Positions 11,749 through 23,094 of a stretch of DNA of 64,000 nt are shown here, piece after piece. Positions within the stretch are counted from its first letter, which is position 1. Each line of letters opens with the position of its first letter. Under the pieces are notes generated by a model. The model was not told the origin of the DNA, made no database searches, and worked only from the letters and a program-made list of their open reading frames with translations. The DNA is from Notospermus geniculatus (taxonomy: Eukaryota > Nemertea > Pilidiophora > Heteronemertea > Lineidae). The stretch covers positions 36,102 through 100,101 of the forward strand of contig NMRB01002568.1 in assembly GCA_002633025.1 (NCBI GenBank), read 5' to 3'. The position numbers and the translations under genes were made by a program.

Positions 11749-12726
11749 ACCCAAACAATTCGGGAAACACTGACAGATGGAACACTGTATTAGTAGATAT
11801 TACACCTGCATTAGTAACGCTAAGTAAAACTAATTCTGGGTTTTTAAAACCAATCACACAAAACAACCTTGGATTTTTTGTAACATCGCCCTTTTTTGAA
11901 TGTTTGGTAGCATCTGTTCTACAGCTCAGTTGATTTCTTCCGACCGCCAAATCCATCCATAAAGCTCAACGGAAGAACCTAAATTCAACCAATCAGCATA
12001 GAAAGTGAGAGGAATACAGAATTGTGCGTCACGTGACCAAAAGCACTGTTCATTTCACATGACGGAGGCCTTGTGGAATAGAAATAATCTCCCGGTATTA
12101 TAGGAGGGATTGGGTGTAGCAATTAGTCGACATGTAACATAATCGTTCGTCGTCCTAACCACTGGCTTGCCGAGGATAAGGGATACCGGTAATGAAATTG
12201 ACGTTGGCGTGTGTTATAACAATAACGGGTACATTTACGGCTTAAGCGGCACCGTCGTGTTCTTTACCAAGGCCCTCAATGCCGTGACAAAGAACACAGG
12301 CGGGCAGTATGGCCGCCGAACATTGTAGACCTACCATTTTTTGGAAATTTTGAGATTTGGGACCCACACGGCTTTGCCATCCGTCAACGAACGATGGCAT
12401 TTTTCCAGGGGAGGTAGATTTAGGCCCTAACTTCTGTCACACAGACATCGTAATCGACGGATCTTCAATCGAATTAACACGCAAAACGGGTTTCGATTTC
12501 TTCACTTCGTTCCATCAGTTACTTTTATTCGATCCCTGGACAAATCTGCACCTGCCTCAAAAGATGGGCAAAGCAGCTGTTATAGTGTAATCAAGCTAAT
12601 TAGCGAAAGTGGACTAGTCGAAGTCGTGCCTTCATCAAGAACGGTCAACAACCTCCGAGAGAGCTCTTCGCCTTCGATTGATAAGAGTAACGAGATTTGC
12701 TGTCCTTGGCGATACCCCGGTCATTA

Positions 12727-12922
12727 AGGGAGGTTTCGCAAGCGCCCGGTTAGGCCATACGAAATTGGCGTTCGCTTTGGCGTTTCGGGGACTCTGAGAG
12801 TTTTCGCAAAGCCCCCGAAACGCCGACGCGAACGTCTATCCTATTGTTCGCTACTCCCTTCGTGGCATCGAACAATGGGATTGGCGTTAGCGATGGCGTT
12901 TCGGGGTTTGGCGAAAACTCTA
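12727..12922. mobile_element. MITE family B, one partial plus one full copy
   Basis: The full copy at 12796-12922 starts GAGAGTTTTCGCAAAGCCCC and ends GGCGAAAACTCTA, with the family core TATTGTTCG..TCGTGGCATCGAACAATGGG. Immediately left, 12727-12795 is a diverged partial copy (GGTTTCGCAAGCGCCCGG..GGCGTTTCGGGGACTCTGAG), suggesting insertion beside or into an older copy. Confidence 0.7.
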
Positions 12923-13797
12923 CTATCGATGTCGCCATGTTTGCATCAAGGGACGCGAAGCAACCGCGTACAGGATACAACTCAAGAAGCCTGCGTGGAT
13001 AGTTCCTGACACTGATGTGGTAAATAAAGGAAGAAGAAGAGCAGTCACTCCCAAATGCCCATCAAAAGCTCTTTGGGAATTCGTTAATCCTCTTAATCTA
13101 ACTAACGCTTTGTAGATGATCTCAAAAGGACGCTTTGAAAGTGTCTCATTGGAAATTAAGACTCGGGTGTCAAAGTCATATGTGTTGCAGTTGGTTAAAA
13201 ATCACCTTTATGTTTCAAAACTAAATGGCTCTCAAAGATGGATATACATGTAATATAAGCCACGACGTCGGCTCATCCCAAAACTAATTTGCTGTGCCTT
13301 TACACCAATGATGACGGATCTTTCAAAGTACTATAAATGTGTTCCCATGAACGATTCAGCTTTCAAACCCTCCTGCGGTCCGATTCACCATGTGTAGTTG
13401 ACAGTAGCCTCCCTAGATACTGCCTACGCAGCCGCTATCTTCCGCTCCCTCACTTCGCTCCAACTGAAAAGACTGCTTCTTGTAAAGTCGAACTTGAAAA
13501 TTGCCATTTTAAAAATCTATATATTTGAAAGGATGATCGAGTCATCATTGCAAAAATATTGTTGGTGCAAAGGGGAAAACTTTGACTTGACTATCAGTTT
13601 AGAAAAAGGATAACCTTCAAGGTTTTTAAATACAGGTGTGGTATCTGCCAGTGTTTCCATGTCAGTGTTTCCCCGTATTGTTTACTGGATAGATCGACGC
13701 GTTCCTCTGTGTGTCCCCTATTATCAAGTCGCAGGTTATTCCGTCAGACAATAGAAAGGAACACTCACAGATTGGGAACATTCAAAAACGTTACACC

Positions 13798-15071
13798 GGT
13801 AATATGACACATTGAGCGAAAAAAGGGAAAAAAATCTAATTGTTATCTGTGTAGTCGAAAACTTCGGTGTGTCAGGATGATAAGCGGCTTAAGTTCAGTG
13901 CCAGAACAAATCCTCTCAGTTAAAGAAGACGAACGGTTGACGAGCAGGAGTTACTGCGATTGCTCTTCAGGTGAATGAACCTCGCGGAAGTGTTTGTTGT
14001 TGTATTCTAAGGTTTCTTCCTCGTGCACTGCAGGTCCAACAAAAAGTGGTGCTCGGCTCTGTCATCGCGATAAGAATGGTATTTTGATTGGTTGATGGAA
14101 AGTGGTCGCCGACCCAAAGAGACAGAAACATTTCGCGCATTCAGCCAGTAGCGAACCGGGGGAAAAGCAAGCGATCTATTCACCACCGATCATCTCGCCA
14201 TCCACCAGACCAGGCGATATCGGCTTGATGTCGCCCTCACCTCGCCCCGCTTTTGCTGCGGAGGCTTAATAGACAAGCAACCAAAGACTGTAGACGCAGA
14301 GGTTCGGTGATTGAGTATATCAGAAACTTGGAATTACGAACAAATGCATCATCGAGACAGATCGCGTTCACCATAGCGTGGTGTTTTCTCGGGCGTCACA
14401 TGAGCCAAACATCTCACATGATCGGGCGTACATGTAACGTTGTTTATCTCCCGACACGTCAAGGGAGTTGAAAGGGTCTTCTGTTTGCCAAAGTCAGTGT
14501 CCTTGTCATGTCTCATTCCTTCCATAATAGACACGAGGATATTTGGTAGACGTCGGCAGAGAAGATTTCAGACCTGGATGAACAGCTCTCGAAAACCAGC
14601 GGTGCTATTTTCCTGCCCGCTCCCCGACGGCAACTGCCCGTTCGTCGATGGATGGCACTGTTCCAGGCTACCTTAGCTCCCTCGTTGATTTACCCACTTA
14701 GTCTAACCATGAATATTCTTGTCAACGGTGCTATCGACTCGATTTACCAATTCCAGCCACACACGTGTAGTTACGAGGTCCTCCGGTGAACTGCCCCATC
14801 TCATGAAAGTGGACTAATTGGCGAATCAAGCTTGTCAACCCTGGCTGATCCTATCAAACGCAATTTGCTTTGACATGTTCGAAGTCTAGGCGACAACAGG
14901 CGAACACCTGCCAGACTTTCAGCATCACCGGAAGAAACTGGATACTGTACAGTCCAGAAAGAATTATAAGTGGGAAAAACAGCTGGTAGTTGGCACCCGA
15001 AGGGTTAATATGGATCATCACTGCTCTTCTCGTAATAGCTACCTACCTCGCACTGGGAAGTCAGGCCTATA
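13798..15071. other. Intergenic, no gene seen
   Basis: No supported coding sequence. The block 14168-14222 (GCGATCTATTCACCACCGAT..) is repeated in diverged form at 26766-26820, so it is a dispersed repeat fragment. Short open frames at 14253-14676 lack splice context and recognisable protein features. Confidence 0.5.
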
Positions 15072-15271
15072 AGGGCCGATTTTTTAAACGATGGCTAAGA
15101 TAACCATCGGGTTTCATTAACCCTCATCGAAGTGAATTTTTCGATTTTATGAATCGTTGAGAGCCAAACAGTCTAAAAGTCAAAATGTTTACTTTGGTTA
15201 ATTCAGGTTTGTCAGAAAAGCTGATGGTTAAACCGAGGTTTACCTTAACTATCGTTTAAAAAATCGGCCCT
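15072..15271. mobile_element. MITE, family D (AGGGCCGATTTT ends), copy 1
   Basis: Ends AGGGCCGATTTTTTAAACGA and its complement ATCGTTTAAAAAATCGGCCCT. A second copy in the opposite orientation at 25723-25942 shares the interior (AAGATAACCATCGGGTTTCA, AATTTTTCGATTTTATGAAT, TTTACTTT). About 200 bp. Confidence 0.8.
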
Positions 15272-15383
15272 AACTTGGCTGATGTTACTCCAGCCCCACC
15301 CCCAGTCGGTCAACTCGAAACAGTCGGTCAACTGGAATTAGGATTCGACCCACTTCTGACTGTTGAGTGGTCGTATTGTCCAA

Positions 15384-15980
15384 CCTAAAGGCCTGTCTAC
15401 ACGATCATACATTTGTTCAAAACATCATCAAACATTTGTGTGATGATGTTCATGGACAGATATTTGATTGTGTAGGCTGTTTTCCCAACAAACTTGAACA
15501 GCAACCAACATGTATGATGATGTTCAACTTTGTGTGATGATGTTCAGGACAAAATGTATGATCGTGTGGACTGTTTTCCCAACAAACCTGAACATGTTTG
15601 ATGATGTTCAAATTTTTAGCTGCATGTTTCATCTTGCCAATGCAAAACATCCCCAAAAAAATGTGTGATGATGTTCATGGACAAATGTATGATCGTGTGG
15701 ACGGTTTTCCCAACAAACTTGAACAGCATCCAACATTATCCTTTCTCCATCATACTTCATCATACAAAGTTCATGAATGTTGGACTGTAGATCGAAATCC
15801 ACAACAAACTTGAACATCATCATGCAAGTGTATGATGCTGTTTTGAACAATGTATGATGATGTTCAAAATTTTAGCTGCATTGTCACAAGACAGAAATCG
15901 ACACACAAGCTTGGACATCATCATACAAATGTATGATGATGTTTTGAACAAATGTATGATCGTGTAGACAGGCCTTTAGG
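15384..15980. mobile_element. Inverted-repeat element with internal tandem repeats
   Basis: Terminal inverted repeats of about 47 bp begin CCTAAAGGCCTGTCTACACG at the left and mirror it at 15934-15980. Between them are tandem units of roughly 60-125 bp built from TGATGATGTTCATGGACA, AATGTATGATCGTGTGGAC and TTTTCCCAACAAACTTGAAC. The apparent open frames on both strands here are low-complexity translations of these units. Confidence 0.8.
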
Positions 15981-16035
15981 CCTACAATGGTTATTGCACG
16001 GGCTTTGAACACGGTGCTTTGCCAGTGAAGTAGGC

Positions 16036-16083
16036 CTACATGTACATGTACATGTACATGTATACGTACATGTAGGCCTACAT
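16036..16083. repeat. (TACATG)n microsatellite flanked by TAGGCCTA
   Basis: Nearly perfect palindromic run of TACATG units bounded on each side by GTAGGCCTACAT. Confidence 0.85.
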
Positions 16084-16721
16084 GCACATAACCGCGCATT
16101 GGAAGAGCCTGCACGTGGCAAAGGCAGGCTTCATATCTGTGACCCTAACTGCGATTTTGGTGCTTTATGATCTCTGCTATCATGTATCAGCATTCCTCAC
16201 ATAATCTGCTTGTTGATCACCTCCGAACAATCCCTTGTAAAATCTCGGCGTGAAATTTATCATATAAGAACAATAATACATGTCAATAAAAAGTGACAAA
16301 TGGCCTGTGATAATCTTGTAGTTGTTGATACCAATTTCTCTCGGAAGAGCCATCAATTTTGTCCCGCTCGTGGTTGATAATGGAGATATTGGTTGTTTCA
16401 CCGGAGGGATTGATAGCTAACATTACCGTCACACAACTACTCGAGGCAAAACATGTATTACATGTAAATAGTTGTCCTTAAGTAGACCAGATGTCCTGTA
16501 GGAACAGCTCAGTCGTCTTTATTTCTTTAGAACCCAAGGCAAGTCTATCTTGGCAGGTCGGTGAAATCGAAGGGAAGTTTTAGAGATCCAAGGATGCGTT
16601 TGTGGTTCCTGGTTATAAACAGTTTCTTACATTGGTAATTTATTCTGTTTTCTGCACCACGTGTGGGAGACCCATGACATATTTGACTCCGAAGCAGTCA
16701 GGCCTAATGAAGCACTCCGCC

Positions 16722-16994
16722 CCTATAGACCTTTCCAACAAAGATGGTGGCCAACTAGTTCTAGAACTATTAGTAGCCACCATCTTTGTCCTCCCACGTG
16801 GCGTCGTGGCCATTCACTGTCCAAGCATGGGATAAGACTACCAAACGCATCCACTCCGACAACTCTTTTACCTAAACTTCATGAACTTTTGTCCTCATGG
16901 CCCGCTTGACAAGCTTGGCGTGCCAGCGACCTTGTTCAGATTCTGACGTCATATGTGAGAACTGTGAGCCATCTTTTCTGAAAAGGTCTATAGG
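16722..16994. mobile_element. Short inverted-repeat element with internal hairpin
   Basis: Ends CCTATAGACCTTTCC and the complement GAAAAGGTCTATAGG. Just inside the left end, CAAAGATGGTGGCCAACTAG is repeated in inverted form (GTAGCCACCATCTTTG), giving a hairpin at 16740-16790. Non-coding. Confidence 0.65.
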
Positions 16995-17903
16995 TCTACC
17001 TTCTCTCCTTCAGGAAGCTGATTAACAGGCCTCTATATAGTTCGCCAGAAGTAAGAAAAAACCTCGAACGAACTAGATTGTGTGCAATATTGTCATAAGA
17101 GACAAAAACTCGCTTTTATTGCAATTACTTTACTTCTAGGCCTAATCCGATAAGTCTGTTCTGTTCCTGAGGTAAACTTTCAGGATGCGTCTTGTATAAA
17201 AGAAACAACTGGACTTGTCAAACCCTCTGGAATTCTTTTTCCCCCGAGGGCTATGACATTAGTGCGGATTCATTTCCTTCCATACGAGATTAAGTAATTT
17301 CCTGAGCGACGACTGTCACATGACCACGGGCGAATCGCATCTCTTTTGAGTTTGGCTGGTTCTGTAGAGTGATTGCCAGCATCATGACACTGTAGGGTAG
17401 GCCTATGAACTCCCGTGTTGCACTTTCCATAAAGTTCTAGTCCCTGAAACCACAAAAGGTGACACAATGCACGTCTGTCAATCGTATAATTAAAAAGTGA
17501 CGAAGACGTGACCACCCGACAATTTGCTTTGCAGCAGCAGAAGTTCACCGACCAAAATTTGACCTGGACGCAAGGGCCCAACGCGCCGCGTAGCGGCCAA
17601 CAGCGAAGCTAGCCAAAGACTTGTCATGGGTCAGTCAATAGAACTGGACTCATAGGAAATATGCACCTAATGTTCAGATGGAATATACCGGACGGTTGGT
17701 TCACGTTTTTAGTGACTGTGAACGTAGATGGGTACATTATGTAGCGATATGCTGACAGATTTGCTGGGGATTTGCTCTGTGGATGTTGTAAAATGCGTTT
17801 TTTGGAAGATCATTCTGATTTGCAACGTCATTTTTAATTAACATAAAAATATGTTGAGTAGCTGGGATATGTTTATAAACATTTATTGAGCAGCCACCGT
17901 CAT

Positions 17904-17973
17904 GACGTGGCCGGCTGGCGCATCGGTAGAGCGTCCGGCTCTGAATCCGGGGCGCCGGGTTCGAGCCTTGCGA
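17904..17973 (+). repeat. tRNA-like SINE head
   Basis: A-box-like GGCTGGCGCATCGGTAGAGC and B-box GGGTTCGAGCC have tRNA-like spacing, followed by T-rich sequence. The anticodon arm pairs only four to five bases with a mismatch and no proper acceptor stem is visible, so a degenerate tRNA or SINE fits better than a working tRNA. Confidence 0.5.
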
Positions 17974-18119
17974 TAGGAAATTTTATTTTTTTCACGTGTC
18001 AGTTTCTCTGTTTATTTTTTTTTCTGAAAACGTTTTCTCGCAGGATGAATATCTCCCCAGCCCTTCCATTTCCCTACAAATCTGCATTTGCTAATAAATA
18101 CTTATAACCACAGATCCCT

Positions 18120-18182
18120 GTCAGCTGCCCTGCATTCAGAGAGACTTTTCACTAAAGTCTCTCTGAATGCAGGGCAGCTGAC
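18120..18182. repeat. Perfect 29-bp-arm hairpin
   Basis: Arms 18120-18148 and 18154-18182 are exact reverse complements (GTCAGCTGCCCTGCATTCAG.. and its mirror) separated by the 5-nt loop TCACT. No flanking terminal repeats were identified. Confidence 0.85.
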
Positions 18183-18840
18183 TACCATCCACATTCCCCT
18201 CCCAGTCACCAAAAATATCAACACCACAACTAACGTTCAAGACTACTGGTTCCCGTATTCCCTCAAAATACGAGAACCACGGCAAGTATGGGTCGGCGGA
18301 CTTCTGTTAATCCTGTTTAGAGCTGTACACGGAATGGCTTCAAGGTCCCGAGCTCTTTGTGAAGCTTTTAAAGCTTTGTGGAGCTCTTTTAATACCTTAC
18401 GACCTTACGTAAGGTATACCGTTTATACCTTTACGTAATCACGGCCGAAGACCGCGCCCACACTGCAGGCGAAATGGCGAAGACAATTTGACAAACCCTT
18501 GTTGTATCTCAAACAATCTCTAACACAAGGTTCGTCCAAATGACGCACCGTGGATTGTCATTTCGACGAATTAGATACTCAGTTTGGTGATAAATGGAAA
18601 ATGAACCTAAGTTCGTCGTTTTGACGAATCAGAGTTTTTCAGTGTAGCAACTGCACAAACATTTATGGTAATCGCCCTGTTTTGATGATTTAAATTCTTA
18701 GTTGCATAAGCACTTTTGGGATTTGGAAATGGTGAAAGTCGGCGTCTGATTGTAAATCAAAATATGAAATCTGTCGTATTACATTTGTTTGCTTATCGAA
18801 AAGGCTAAGATAATACATGCATGCTCTACTTATATACTCT

Positions 18841-19878
18841 TACAGTACAGGGCACAATTGACATCCCATGTGCTTCGCGCACCCTGCGCGCGACGTACGA
18901 AGCTCTATCGCGCACCATTCTCGCGACGTGCGCGAAGACTTCGCGAACTCGGCGAGAACGGTGCGCGAACATTAACTGCCGACGTTCGCGCACCCTTCGC
19001 GAAGCCTAGCCGCGTAGTGTTCGCGAAGGTCCAGTCTTCGCGATGTTATGAAGAACGGTCTGGCTGACGGTGTGTAGCCTACGACAGCCCTATATGTAGT
19101 CATGAAGGCCTTGCGGACCATGTTTACACGGCGTCACGACGTCGCAAATCATCAGCACTGTGTTGGACGCACTACATATCACACCACTCGTGTTATGGGT
19201 GGCACATTCGGTTGTCTACATTGTGTAGGCCCCGGTTGGCCAAGCCTAGGCCACGACGGTGTGGTAGGCGTACCGGTATAAATTTGTGGATTCACTTGTT
19301 GGCCTACGCTTAGGATACATTTAAATTAGGGTAAGTCAATGTCCGTAGCCTCACCATCAGCTCAGCTCCAGCCGCCAGCCACGTGCATCGGTCGGGCATC
19401 GGGGTAGGCCTAGGCCTAGCCGCCGGTAGGCCCTGTTCGGGCCAAGCCAAGCATGCAAGGCCTAGGCCTAGCCCTGCCTATAGGCCTACAGGCTATAAGT
19501 GTGATGATGACACATGTTACATGCAGTAACGACGCCTTGTGTATGTAGGCATGGTAGGCCTGACAAGGAGGCCTAGGCCTACCCTAGCCTAGGCCTAAAA
19601 TCGACAATTTCAAAACCATGATGGCTTGGCAACTGCGAGGATCAGAGAGTAGCCTATTCGCGAAGATCAGCTGTGTCGATGATATTACTCTGGTCTCGCG
19701 GAGGGTGCGCGTACGGTACGCGAGATAAAGTCACTGTTGTTCGCGCACATCACGCGAACCCTGCTCGCACCCTGCCCGAACGGTGCGCGAAGTGTGGCGA
19801 TTAAGTTTCGCGCACCCTACGAGAATGATTCGCGCAGGGTGCGCGAATTCAGGGATGTCAATTGTGCCCTGTACTGTA
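18841..19878. mobile_element. ~1-kb transposon with 27-bp terminal repeats and CGCGAA-rich subterminal arrays
   Basis: Exact inverted ends start TACAGTACAGGGCACAATTG at 18841 and mirror at 19852-19878. The first 200 bp and last 200 bp each hold many copies of TTCGCG/CGCGAA and GGTGCGCGAA in both orientations. The middle (19050-19650) is instead rich in AGGCCTA. Terminal TA may be part of a TA target site (Tc1/mariner-like), while CAGGG resembles hAT ends; class unresolved. No transposase frame. Confidence 0.8.
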
Positions 19879-20708
19879 GGTTACCGTGATGTGTGGAATT
19901 CAAATTGCGCCTATTACGTCATTTCCTGGCCTTGCAGCAGAATTCTACGAACGCACTCAACTACTCTCATCCTGGATACTCCACGTGTATTGGGTTTACT
20001 ACATGTACATGTACGTCATAAAGACTACGCCACTACGCGAGCGTAGTCGGAGGGCGGAGCGATGTCACAACCCTTGGTAGCCAAGAATCTGATGGTCTAC
20101 TGTGCTTGTTTCTGCAGCAGGCCATCGACTGAGGTCATTTCACTCTGCTCCATTGCTTCCCTCGGAGATTTCTTTTATGAACCTGAATCGACAGTCAGTC
20201 AAAATTATTTCGCCAGCCAAAAAGGGAATATTATTGTGACGGAACCTGGAAACAACGAGTTACATAACTCCAAATTAAAATCTTACAAAAAGAAGAAAAT
20301 CAACTAAAGTACTTCAGAATTACACGCCATGAGGGTAAGAGCCAGCGTTGCTCATTGGTCAATATTCCTTGGTCGTTGCTGTCATGAATTCAGCAAGCCA
20401 ACCGCATCAGCGATTACAGTGGTGTATTTGATCACTTTGTGCTGTTCACCTCGACGAAGTCCCGCCACGTCTTAGATACATGAGCGACGGTATACAGTAG
20501 AATACAGGCTACTGCCTTGGGCTACTGCGTGGGATTCTCGACACCATGGTTCTAAAAAGGCTAGCTAATGACAGCGATAATCACTAGGGCTGCTTGATGA
20601 CAGGGAATGCCTGTCGGAGCCGAATCGCTGTCTGTAGTAATCACGGTTCTGACCAATCAAAGCAAATATCGCAACTTCCTTTCTAAGAGGTCACAGGCAA
20701 TGGCCGGT

Positions 20709-20813
20709 ATTCATAAAAGTTAGCAAATGCTTTTACTTACGATTTGCACAGGGAGGTCCAATGTAAACGCACTACAAAACTTGAAGCAAAAGCATTTGCT
20801 AGCTTTTATGAAT
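20709..20813. mobile_element. MITE, family C (ATTCATAAAAG ends)
   Basis: ATTCATAAAAGTTAGCAAAT and its complement at 20788-20813 enclose about 55 bp. Truncated relative at 10770-10803. Confidence 0.75.
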
Positions 20814-20868
20814 ATCAGCCAATGTGACCGATGCACCTACTGTTTTGAATTATTCGGCTCAGCCCATT

Positions 20869-20994
20869 GAAGGCCCGTGGTCCATATTCATAAACATTCT
20901 TGAGTCAAAGTGTGATACTTATCTTTTGTGTTGAACAAAAGATACATGTAAGTGTCACACTTAGAATTTAAGTACTTTATGAATATGGGCCCTG
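20869..20994. mobile_element. MITE with CATATTCATAAA ends
   Basis: GGTCCATATTCATAAACATT is mirrored by TACTTTATGAATATGGGCC. Subterminal AAAGTGTGATACTTATCTTT and AAGATACATGTAAGTGTCAC also pair, so almost the whole 125-bp element can fold. Confidence 0.7.
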
Positions 20995-22242
20995 AGAAAC
21001 CATTGTTCACTATCAGCCTGACAAAAAGATCTGAGTGTCCTTAAAGATAATGTATCGCGGGTATTTTCGCGGGCCACGAAATTCATTGTTTATTTACATT
21101 TTGTTTGTTTATGTCCAGGCTTTCTTTGTCTTATGAGTAAAATGTTGGTGGCATGCCCCTCTAGAAATTCTGTTGATTCCAAAAGAATTCATTTTGGTGG
21201 GTTGGCATGTCCCAAAAGTCCAAAATAACATAATGTAAACATCCATGTTTACAAACATTGAATGTAAACAATGAAGTCGTGATATATTATCTTTAAAGTT
21301 ACGGGTGCTTTGTGAATAAGGTCGGCCTAATTGACTTTCATGGATGGTATGGTCCACGCCAAGTACAATGAAGGGACGCACCATCCATATTGGTATATAT
21401 TACCTCTTAGAAAGGAAGTACGGTATATAGGTGCTCGACTGACAGTTTCTGCAACATCCAAAGGTCAAAGTGCAGTGCCGACTTTTTGCGTGGGTAAAAA
21501 AAGGAGGTGGAAGCCAACGATACTGAGTTGCAAATACATGTAGTTTTTTTCTTTGAAGTAGTGGAAAGTATCGAGACCTTGGATGTCAAAGCCACCAGCA
21601 CGTTGGAATCCAACGTGGAATCGTATGCCCACCGAAAATTAGCGATGTCAAAGGATAGTTGTGTTTTTTTGGTCGGGGAGGGTTCTATTCCCTGGTAGGT
21701 TCTCATTTAGTGATATGTAACCGTCTCTCTAGGCACCTTTATATTATCGTGTTTGATGTCCAACTAGTTCTGTCGTCTTTCGTCGCCGTGGGGTCTTTCT
21801 CGGCTTCATTCAGCTCCAATAAAGTATAAGAAAACATGTATTTCTTAAATACAGGAAGACACTTCCGATGCAATTGTCTTTCGTAGCTAATGTGCGGGAA
21901 AAAACCTGTGGGCATGCGTGGATGCGAGCCTACAGGTGCTAAGTTTCTAGTAAATGGAACTTTTTTTTAGGTCGCCTCAGGGATCAACAGTGCGAGCCAA
22001 AACTTTTGAATAGAGAAGTAAAATCGCAGTGGGCGAGAAAAGAGCCAGTGGCAACGATTTGCTGGGGTTGTCGACAAAGCGGGCAGACTCCTATACGCCT
22101 AGTGGCATTTCTAATAGTTTCTTCCAGCATGGCATAAAGTAAGAAACCTTTTGCCTCAGAGCAATTTGGAACAAACAGTATAGGTCTAAAAGTTCAGGCT
22201 CGGTGTCATATTCAACATCAGATATTTCAGGGAATGACGTTC

Positions 22243-22582
22243 AACAAAATGAACTCAAATGAGCTACTTAATATTACTTTTTCTTACATGTACATGTACA
22301 GTACATGATACATTTTTGTCAGCACATTAAATTTTTAGGTGGAACACTAGAACAGTCCATTAGCAGGAATAAAGAGTATGTAATACTTTTACATGCCATT
22401 CTAATCCAGATAACGTTCATCCCTATTTTTTTATGAGTTTTTCTCCGTTCCGGATATTTTAGGAGTTTGTCTCTATTACGGAGAGAGCTTCCATCAAGCT
22501 TATTCTGAAGAAAGCAGAAAATCCTTTCTGCCTGCAAGTTCCTTGTAAAGAACCATTCGCAGCAAATAGGCATAGTACTGGT
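22243..22582. repeat. 340-bp direct repeat, copy 1
   Basis: Identical in length and nearly identical in sequence to 22755-23094 (offset 512, no indels). The few differences include ACATGTAC versus CCTGTAC near 22286 and CATAGTAC versus CAAAGTAC near the end. The matching open frames on the minus strand (22319-22573 and 22831-23085) are duplicates of each other without other coding support. Confidence 0.95.
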
Positions 22583-22754
22583 CGAATTGAGGCGAATGTG
22601 AAACGTATGGGCGAAGCCCCACTAGTACCAATGTCGCCCGCAAAGACCGCCACTGATCATCTCATACCAGTTTGACGTCTGGAGTGACGGACTGACGCGT
22701 GACGCCACTGAATAGTTATTTGACTAGCTCTGCTGACCTTTGGTCAGCTGAGCT

Positions 22755-23094
22755 AACAAAATGAACTCAAATGAGCTACTTAATATTACTTTTTCTTACC
22801 TGTACATGTACAGTACATGATACATTTTTGTCAGCACATTAAATTTTTAGGTGGAACACTAGAACAGTCCATTAGCAGGAATAAAGAGTATGTAATACTT
22901 TTACATGCCATTCTAATCCAGATAACGTTCATCCCTATTTTTTTATGAGTTTTTCTCCTTTCCGGATATTTTAGGAGTTTGTCTCTATTACGGAGAGAGC
23001 TTCCATCAAGCTTATTCTGAAGAAAGCAGAAAATCCTTTCTGCCTGCAAGTTCCTTGTAAAGAACCATTCGCAGCAAATAGGCAAAGTACTGGT
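22755..23094. repeat. 340-bp direct repeat, copy 2
   Basis: Second copy of the unit starting AACAAAATGAACTCAAATGA. The 172-bp spacer 22583-22754 is unrelated to either copy. Very few substitutions imply a recent local duplication or a haplotype artefact. Confidence 0.95.

Larger units (their letters stand above)
11311..13797. mobile_element. ~2.5-kb inverted-arm element interrupted by two later insertions
   Basis: Left arm segments 11311-11344, 11441-11532 and 11757-11812 read continuously against the reverse complement of 13622-13797 (landmarks AACGTTTTTGAATGT, TGTGAGTGTTCC, TGTCTGACGGAATAA, CGTGTCGATC, GGGAAACACTGACA, CACACCTGTA/TACACCTGCA). The right arm is uninterrupted and so shows the pre-insertion state. 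The interior 11813-13620 has no recognisable protein and contains a further family B MITE at 12796. Confidence 0.6.

Noticed and set aside
11464-11933. Two similar protein-like open frames on opposite strands
   Set aside because: They are mirror translations of the 11533-11748 foldback palindrome; no splice or family support.
15384-15980. CRISPR-like array
   Set aside because: Repeats are tandem without unique spacers, lie between transposon ends, and the genome is eukaryotic.
15450-16121. Several His-rich or Val-rich open frames
   Set aside because: Translations of the tandem repeat interior and the TACATG microsatellite.
17904-17973. Functional tRNA gene
   Set aside because: Anticodon stem mismatch and no acceptor stem; better explained as a SINE or tRNA relic.
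22319-23085. Two identical 84-residue minus-strand open frames
   Set aside because: Consequence of the 340-bp direct duplication; no recognisable protein and no splice context.
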